64,000 bases of DNA, taken from NCBI GenBank assembly GCA_028583405.1, contig CM053256.1, forward strand, positions 25,393,325 to 25,457,324, in the 5' to 3' direction. The position numbers were made by a program, and so were the translations under genes. This DNA comes from Pogonophryne albipinna. Its lineage: Eukaryota > Chordata > Actinopteri > Perciformes > Artedidraconidae. The notes under the pieces are model-generated. The model searched no databases and was not told where the DNA came from. It saw nothing but the letters and a program-made list of their open reading frames with translations. This document shows positions 57,173 through 64,000 of the stretch, one piece after another. Numbering within the stretch: the first letter of the stretch is position 1; each line of letters starts with the position of its first letter.

Positions 57173-59244
57173 GACCAAGTCGTTTTTATCTTTTAAAGAC
57201 CTAGAAAGGGTTATTAACGCCTTTGTTACCTTGAGACTGGATTACTGCAATGCAGTGGCGTTTTCTCCCGGAGGCCAAGGGAAGCCAGGCTTCCCCTGTT
57301 TTTTCGGATTGTAGTTATAATTTAAATAAATAAATAAAAACACTTTGTTTGCTTCCCTTGGTGAAAAAAATTGAGGGATTGACCAATCAGATGAGGCCCA
57401 CGTGATGCCCCTGCCAACCTGTGATTGGTCAGGGCCATGCCAAGGGAAGCCAGCCGCCTCTTGCTTCCCTTCAGAGGCGGCTGGCGATTTGATTGGACAC
57501 TGCCATCCAATCAAATCACATCAACATCAGTTTTAATACTGTAACTGTCATCACCGCCGTTAGAAATTATCAAGCAAATGAAGCATTATGGAGGGTGGAG
57601 ATTTGGCGTACTTAATCAAACATAACTTTACTAAACTTCCGCTACAGCAGCAACTAAAAATTAAATCAGATGACAGGCCAATGCCCGCACTCGAGCTGTG
57701 TGTACACAGAGGAAAATGCTTAAATTAATAAGGAGAGAGTTTCAGCTGGAGAGTGCGTGCGGACCTTTCGGTTAGATAACAGGCGTGTGCAAGTCCTGCA
57801 TCTGTGTGATACAAATGTGTGTAAAATGATACCGGGCGCTGTAATCACTCATCTGGTTACGTTATTGACCACCCCCCCGACCCAAAAAATGGGCTTCCCC
57901 TACATTTTTCCCCACGCCACGCTACTGCTGCAATGCTCTGTATGTGGGTATGGACCAGGCCTCAATTAGACGCCTGCAGCTAGTGCAGAACGCAGCTGCA
58001 CGTCTTCTAACTGGCCATAAAAAGCGTGACCACATCACCCCAATTCTGGCCTCATTGCACTGGCTTCCAGTTCGGTTCAGAATAGATTTTAAAATCCTTT
58101 TATTTGTTTTCAAAGCCCTAAATGAGCTGGCTCCGGCCTATGTAGCCGAACTCCTCCATCGCTACACCCCAGGCAGAGCCTTAAGGTCAGCTGATCAGCT
58201 GCTGCTGATCGTGCCTAAGACCAGGCTCAAAACTCGGGCTCTGGAACATGTTGCCCCTCCATGTGAGGTCGGCCCAGACCCTGGGGTTTTTTAAATCAAC
58301 ACTTAAAACTCACTTTTTCTCTCTGGCCTTCTAGGCTTCTCTTATCAAGAATAACTTTTACCCAAGACCTTTTCCCTCTCTAACCTCTCGAGGTTTTATT
58401 AGAGGGAAACGGTTTGCAGAGTGGCTTAGACAGGCCGGGGAGTGTTACGATTCGTAGACACAGCGTACCTCCCTATCTCTCATCAATTTTCAACTAGGCT
58501 CCAGTGGCGACCTTGTTCCCTGAGTGTGCCTCTCCACCTATGTTTCTTACTCTCTTACTTTGCCCTCAACCTATTCCAAGGGAGTGCTTGTTCTTCCGTC
58601 CGTCTGTCTGTCTGTGTCTGTGTATTCTCTTGTTCCGATTAACCCAGCCACATTTTTTCTTGTTTTGTGTCTATATCTACGCCGGGATCCGGAGTCGAGG
58701 CTGATCCTCTTGCTGTGGTCCTGTGTCCTGGATCCTCTATCCTGAGTTCTGGATTAAGTCGTGGACTTCGGGTCGTGGCTAAACCTGTCTCTGCGGTCCT
58801 GCCTGGGTCTCGTCTTGCTGCCTCCCTGATGGCTCCCACAGGATTGTCACTGACATCTTCGTAGATTCATCTTCTTATTACAGACACATGCATTTCCTAA
58901 CATTTGGACTACCTATGCTGTAAATATATTATCTCTTCGATTTACACACGGCATCTATTGCACGTCTGTCCGTCCTGGGAGAGGGATCCCTCCTCTGTTG
59001 CTCTCCCTGAGGTTTCTCACATTTTTCCCTTTAAAACTGTGGGTTTTCTCTGGAAGTTTTTCCTTGTACGATGTGAGGGTCCAAGGACAGAGGGTGTCGT
59101 TTTTTCTCATACTGATATCTGTGCTGTTGTATTAGCTGTAAAGTGTCTCTACTGTAGGCTATTTTTATTATATGTGCAGCACTTTGGCTCGACCAAAAAT
59201 CGTTTATAAATGTGCTATATAAATAAAACTTGATTTGATTTAGA
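57173..59244 (+). mobile_element. L2-like LINE copy, interrupted by a hAT
   Basis: The plus-strand equivalent of 51,196-52,613, with [20 protein letters not shown] and [14 protein letters not shown]. It is split by the hAT at 57,253 and has a deletion after KTRLKTRA that shifts the frame, so unlike the other copy it is broken. Confidence 0.85.
57253..57927. mobile_element. hAT element inserted in the LINE, absent from the other copy
   Basis: The ends CAGTGGCGTTTTC and CACGCCACGCTACTG are imperfect inverted repeats, flanked by the 8-bp duplication CTGCAATG (57,245-57,252; 57,928-57,935). The equivalent site near 52,535 has one CTGCAATG (on the minus strand) and no element. Internal inverted GGAAGCCA/TGGCTTCC-type sequences and no transposase. 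Confidence 0.9.
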
Positions 59245-60704
59245 CCACCGGGGGGTCACGGCTGCATTTCCCCCTTAAGATATACGATTTCAGGATCGGG
59301 GTCTAATCGCAAATCACTATGAACATTTATATCATAAACTTGTCAATAAATGTTCTTTAATCAAAAAAAGTCTCTCCTGATTGAAATGAAGATAATTAAC
59401 TGTCATTGCTCATGTTAAATATGTCAAGGAAGACTTGGGCCTAAATGAAGACTAAACATTTCTTAAAGAAAGGAATAAAATAATTACAAACAAATGCTTA
59501 TCAAACAGTATGTTGCTCTAGGTGTTGATAGAGAACTGTAGCGGATACGACCGTTACCGTTCTCGTGTGGCTCCAGCCTATAACTGTGAAAGTCATCAGG
59601 GCGAGACTTTACTCAACCACATACATTTGGAGCAATTGGTAGAATGTTCTAGATATTCCTACAGCTGTGAGCCCTCCCACTCTTGTGCAACTTCAAGAAA
59701 CTGACCCATGCTTCAGCAAAATGCATTTCCTGTCTTCACCACACCTAGCAAACAGGTGCCGTTTCATTAGTCATAGATTAGCCTTACTTTTAAAGCCAGG
59801 TGGTTCTTACTGATGTCGAGTGCTCTCCAGTCAGTGCATACATGTCTTACAGTACAGCTCATACATAGCATCCTTTTTCTTTATTTTCATTCTTTGCTCA
59901 TATGTTTGCATATTCTTTGATTAAATGAATATTGTCACATTTGTCTTTAATTAAATGTATACAAACAAGGGTCTGCAATGCTGAAAACAAATTCTTATTG
60001 AGACATTCATAAATTGGTTCCTGCTAAAAAAATTCCTGTATAAAGACAAGTAGAAAAGAGATATTGTGTAGATGTTTTTGTTGTTACAAAGCGATTGATA
60101 GTGTTTAAGTGACTTCAACAGTTCTAACGAAGAGCAGTCGCGTTCTTCAGTCGGCAGCTCGCCGACTCCCTAGGAGTTCTTCTGAGGCACCTTCATGGTC
60201 ACCTGAAACAGACAATACAACTCTCAGGATTTCAAGTTCAAAAACATCGCATTTAAAAAAAATAAGAATAGTAATATATAGTAATATTCAAAAGTAACTA
60301 TGCCAGAATTGTGACTAATTGTTAACTAATTGTAATAAGGACACATTGCTGATAGATCATTTCCACGTATATATATATATATATATCTATTTTTAACTTT
60401 GAATGCTATTTTATTTCAGAAATATTTTTGGACTGTTTATTTCTTGTGTCTCAATTTCTCTTACGTACATTTCCTTGTTTTTTAAATGCTGCTGCAACGC
60501 AATCTATCTTCTGTCTATCTATCTATCATGCCTGGTGCTGATTGACAATGCCTTATTAACAATCATACATGTTTGGATGTTAGGATCCTGAAAGGAAGAG
60601 CTTCCTGCTGCATAACCAGCATGGATTTATTTGATAAGCTTAACTTATTAAAGAGGCCCTATTATGCTTTTTGGGGGTTTTCCCTTTTTCCTGTTTGTGT
60701 GCAT

Positions 60705-61240
60705 GTCAATCCAATCCAATCCACTTTATTTCTATAGCACATTTTAAAAACAGAGGGTTTGCCAAAGTGCTTCACAACGAACATAACATTATAACAAAAT
60801 AGATACAAGGCACACATAAGAATAGATACAAGGCACACATAAGAATAGATACAAGGCACAAAGGCTATGGACAGACAATCAAAGCATACAAATAGGTAGA
60901 GCTCAGACTGACTCGAAAGCGAGGGAAAAGAGGTGGGTCTTTAGGCGGGACTCCCCTGGTCTTTTTCCTTGTTTTTGGGACTACCAGCCGCAGCTGATCA
61001 GCCGACCTCAAAGCCCTTGGGGGTGTACACCTGTAGGAGGTCGGAGATGTACTGAGGGGCCAGCCCATTAAGTGATTTAAAAACAAACAATAACATCTTA
61101 AAATTAACTCTAAAATGGACAGGAAGCCAGTGGAGGGAAGCCAGAATTGGTGTGAAGCAGCCGAGCCGCAGCGTTTTGTACAAGCTGCAGGCATGCCAGG
61201 TTTAGGCCGGCATAAAGCGCATTACAATAATCTAAACCAG
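60705..61240 (-). mobile_element. L2-like LINE 3' end, A' copy
   Basis: Mirror of 49,207-49,735, with CAATCCAATCCAATCCA tail and frames [20 protein letters not shown] and [18 protein letters not shown] small internal duplication of AGAATAGATACAAGGCACA is specific to this copy (60,798-60,860). Confidence 0.8.
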
Positions 61241-61814
61241 GGGTTTTCAAAGTGTGGGAAGGTGAGCCTCCCCTCAGAGAACATAAGAACAGCCGCGCCC
61301 CCCCCCTCCCAATTATTATTGCTATTATTATTTAGTGGGAATGCTGTTAACAGCATTCCAACTATCTGTTCTTCTACGCACAAAATTCTTTATTATTCCG
61401 CCTGTTATTTTGGCCCTCTTCTTCTCCCACATTCCACATCGCAGAAACTCCGTTCAAACATCAAAACGTTCAGCTCGGTCGGGAATCGATTGCCATTACT
61501 TTTCTCATTCATAACTTTCATAATTCCGGAGATATAGCCCATAATTCATCACATTTTTTACATTTGAACTTTAACATTAAGGCAGAGTGCGTGAGAGTGG
61601 AGGACAGTCTGAAATTCGCCTTCAATTTTTTTTTAAAACCTGCCATAATTCCCAAACCCTACATTCCTGAGACATCATTTTTCATGACAAACGTAGGAAA
61701 ACATCTCGTAGCTTGAAAAATGAAAAAAAATGAAGCAAAAAACGTTCAACATGTCTTCATTAAAGCCCATTGTAATTTCAATTTTTCTTTTTTTTTCTCT
61801 CTCTTTCTCTCTCT

Positions 61815-62560
61815 CTCAATTCAAAAGCTTTATTAGCATGACCATATTTACATACAGTATTGCCAAAGCTATGTATAGTTGTAACATCTATACAAAAATA
61901 CATACAAATAAACAAATGAACAGTTATAAACAAACTGCAAAGAACATGTTTTTTTTTACAAAGAATACAGATTCATTTCATTCATATAATACAGGAGTAC
62001 AAAATAGAATATGATGTATATACATAAGATGTGAGACCTGGTGTATCTGCTCAGTCCGGTTCCCTCAGACTGTGGCAGGCAGAGACAAACTGTCCTGCCA
62101 CAATGCAGCTCTCTTTATATTCCCCCAGAAGTATTTTTAGTTTTTCATTTTTAAATAATTGAGGATGCTTATGTTTGAGTTTTGGGAAGAATTGTTTCCG
62201 TACATGTTCAAAAGTTGGACATTGTGTGAGGAAGTGCTGCTCTGTCTCCACAGCAGTTCCTCCACACTGTTGGCATGATCGCTCCTCTTTTGGCAGCCAA
62301 GTTTTCTTGTACCTGCCTGTTTCTATGGCCAGGCTGTGACTCTCTGTCTCTCTCTCTCTCTGTCTCTCTCGCTCGCTCTCTCAGGCTGTGAGCACTCAGT
62401 CTGTACTTTGTCAACATCTTCCTGTGTTTAACATCAGTCACTGTGCTCAGGTAGGCTGCCACAGTGTACTGTCTTTTGAGGGCCAGATTTTACTTTGTGT
62501 TTGGGATTTAGTGTTTCAATAAGTGAGGTAGTTTTGTGTGTGTTTTGTTATAATTTGGTT
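61815..62560 (-). mobile_element. Tx1/L1-like LINE 3' end, only in A'
   Basis: The minus-strand frames read VETEQHFLTQCPTFEHVRKQ and KILLGEYKESCIVAGQFVSA, preceded by TKYRLSAHSLRER. The C-x2-C...H-x4-C knuckle near ETEQHFLTQC is typical of the end of Tx1-like ORF2. The 3' UTR ends in GCTAATAAAGCTTTTGAATT. The equivalent place in A (about 48,420-48,650) lacks it. Confidence 0.75.
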
Positions 62561-62743
62561 GACTCTAATAGATGTGGGCTCTCTCTCTCTCCCTCCCTAC
62601 ACATCTCTAACTGTTTAACTATCTCACAACAGAGCCGGCCAGCTAACCAATCAGAGCAGACTGGGCTCTGGTTTCAGACAGAGGGTGAAAAGAGGTGCTG
62701 CAGCACAGGCAGTATGAGAAAAATAAAGAGCTTTTTAACATTA

Positions 62744-63196
62744 AAGGTGGGGTAGGTAAGTTTCAGAAACCGGCTCGAGTGCACTAAAATTTGAAAGTAC
62801 ACAGCCGAAAAGAATCCGCCCCTTCCTTCAGACTTCCTTACAGAGCACCTCCTCCAACACACATGAACGCGCACATGACGTCAGCAGACTGGTGAAAGCA
62901 TGGGGTGAAAGTGGCCGCCTGTTGCTGGCGAGTCATTGAAGTACTGCTGCAATGTACACCCAATGACGGCACGCCCTATGAGGGCACGAGATACATTTGT
63001 GCGTGCACGAGATGGAAGGCTGACAGACAGGGCGGTACTTTTTACAGCGCTACGGCTTCCACAGATGACATTTTTTTATGGATTTGTTGTCAAAGCACTT
63101 AAGAAATTCATTGCTATCGGGATGTTAAGAGCATTCCATGGAATATAACAAAAAGTGTATCTCGAGCCGGTTTCTCAAACTTACCTACCCCACCTT
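62744..63196. mobile_element. Tc1/mariner-like MITE, only in A'
   Basis: The ends AAGGTGGGGTAGGTAAGTTT and its reverse complement flank 453 bp without coding sequence, between TA dinucleotides (62,742-62,743; 63,197-63,198). The A copy near 48,205 has one TA and no element. Confidence 0.85.
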
Positions 63197-64000
63197 TAAA
63201 GCATGGAGACATGTCACAGAGGCACAAAATACTGATATGAAACCTGAAAATGAGCAGGATATGTCCTCTTTATATCCTATCCCTATATCCTTTATATACA
63301 TAGTATATTTTTGAAAATTACCGTTTTGACTTCTGTGTAGTTCTCAAGGCCGTACTCCCCAAGCTCTCTGCCGTTACCGGAAGCCTTGTAACCTCCGAAT
63401 GGAGCCTGAGCCGCGAGCACGTCATAGCAGTTAATCCTGTAAGGACAGAGAGACAGGGACACATTGAGTTGTTTTCATAGTTTTACTCATTTTGTCACAC
63501 TGGACTTCTTTGTAAAAGAATTTGAACCACATAGCCACAGAAACGCACATTTATAATGATAAAAATGTTATATCAGAGTTGATAGGGATGCAACAAAGCA
63601 ACAAAACAGTTGAAAGATGCAATATGAATACCCAGGCCTCAGAGACATTAATGTTCACACTCAGACCTACCAGACAGTGCCGGCTCGCAGACTGTGCGAA
63701 ACATAGTTGGCCTTGTCGATGTCTTTAGTAAACACAGCGGCAGCCAGGCCATATTTAGTATCGTTGGCTCTCTCCACCACCTCCTCCAGGGATTTGAACT
63801 TCAGGATCTGCATGACTGGACCAAAGATCTGCAAGAGAAAAAAAAAGAAATCACACAGGAATAATTTCATGAAGAGCAAACCAGCTAAAACACTTTTGAT
63901 CTGTAGACATCTAACTCACATATCATGCTTATTTCGCACTCAGGAGACATTGTGTTCCTTGCTAAAAAGTGGGATTCTGCGGAGTGACTCTCAGATACCC

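Larger units (their letters stand above)
60170..63828 (-). pseudogene. aldh2: Partial inverted copy of aldh2 (exons 11-13)
   Basis: Exon 13 at 60,170-60,202, exon 12 at 63,322-63,436 and exon 11 at 63,671-63,828, all on the minus strand with intact splice sites, open frames and the same TAG stop. The peptide contains [16 protein letters not shown] and Glu in TEVKT as in the full gene. No inactivating change is visible, so it is called partial only because the window ends within its intron 10. It could be a complete second gene outside the window, a duplicated 3' fragment, or the alternative haplotype placed in inverse order. One substitution is seen in the 3' UTR near 60,141. Confidence 0.8.
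57172..64000 (-). repeat. Segment A', inverted copy of 47,395-52,613
   Basis: It begins inside the L2-like LINE at the base equivalent to 52,613 and runs through the aldh2 3' UTR and exons 13, 12 and 11 to the window end (equivalent to 47,395). Extra elements: a hAT (57,253-57,927), a LINE (about 61,815-62,560) and a MITE (62,744-63,196). Confidence 0.92.

Noticed and set aside
60170..63828. Calling the inverted aldh2 exons a dead pseudogene
   Set aside because: No stop, frameshift or broken splice site is visible; only the window limit makes it partial. The schema label is used for want of a better type.

Overview
This window is chromosomal DNA from a vertebrate, most likely a ray-finned fish. 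It has intron-split genes with GT-AG junctions, AT-rich introns, (CA)n microsatellites, and a mixed set of fish-type transposons: hAT, piggyBac-like, PIF/Harbinger, L2-like, RTE/Rex3-like, a LINE with RNase H, BEL/Pao, Ty3/gypsy and tRNA-derived SINEs. No bacterial operon, CRISPR array or phage is present.

Two host genes are recognisable. (1) laptm4b, a lysosomal/endosomal four-helix membrane protein, is present only as its last four coding exons, and these point in two directions. The two middle exons are on the minus strand at 22.2-22.6 kb. The last two, with stop codon and 3' UTR, are on the plus strand at 2.25-7.85 kb. All four join in phase 0, so the gene is either split by an inversion or misassembled. 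(2) aldh2, mitochondrial aldehyde dehydrogenase, is complete on the plus strand at 25,971-50,267: 13 exons, 518 codons, and all catalytic residues present.

Layout: 0-8.9 kb, laptm4b 3' end with a Harbinger element and a MITE in its last intron; 9.0-10.4 kb, LINE fragment and minisatellite; 10.7-15.7 kb, a piggyBac-like TTAA element with long inverted arms; 16.3-17.7 kb, a hAT element; 18.0-19.5 kb, a possible orphan exon and a ~180-bp tandem repeat; 20.5-22.0 kb, a second hAT family; 22.2-22.6 kb, laptm4b middle exons; 23-24.4 kb, LINE remnants; 26.0-50.6 kb, aldh2, whose introns hold a LINE, a BEL/Pao element, hATs, a gypsy fragment and SINEs; 51.2-52.8 kb, an L2-like LINE.

The last 11 kb are inverted copies of earlier sequence. 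Segment B (13.71-19.50 kb) reappears inverted at about 52.85-57.13 kb (B'). Segment A (47.395-52.613 kb, the 3' end of aldh2 and its downstream LINE) reappears inverted at 57.17-64.0 kb (A') and runs off the window. The copies are nearly identical in exons but differ by whole transposon insertions with clean empty sites: a hAT in B only; a hAT, a Tc1/mariner-like MITE and a LINE in A' only. That pattern fits either a recent inverted segmental duplication or two haplotypes joined head to head by an assembler. I see no new biochemical system. The most informative observations are this rearrangement, the split laptm4b, and the regular ~360-bp palindrome-bearing repeats in the piggyBac-like arms.
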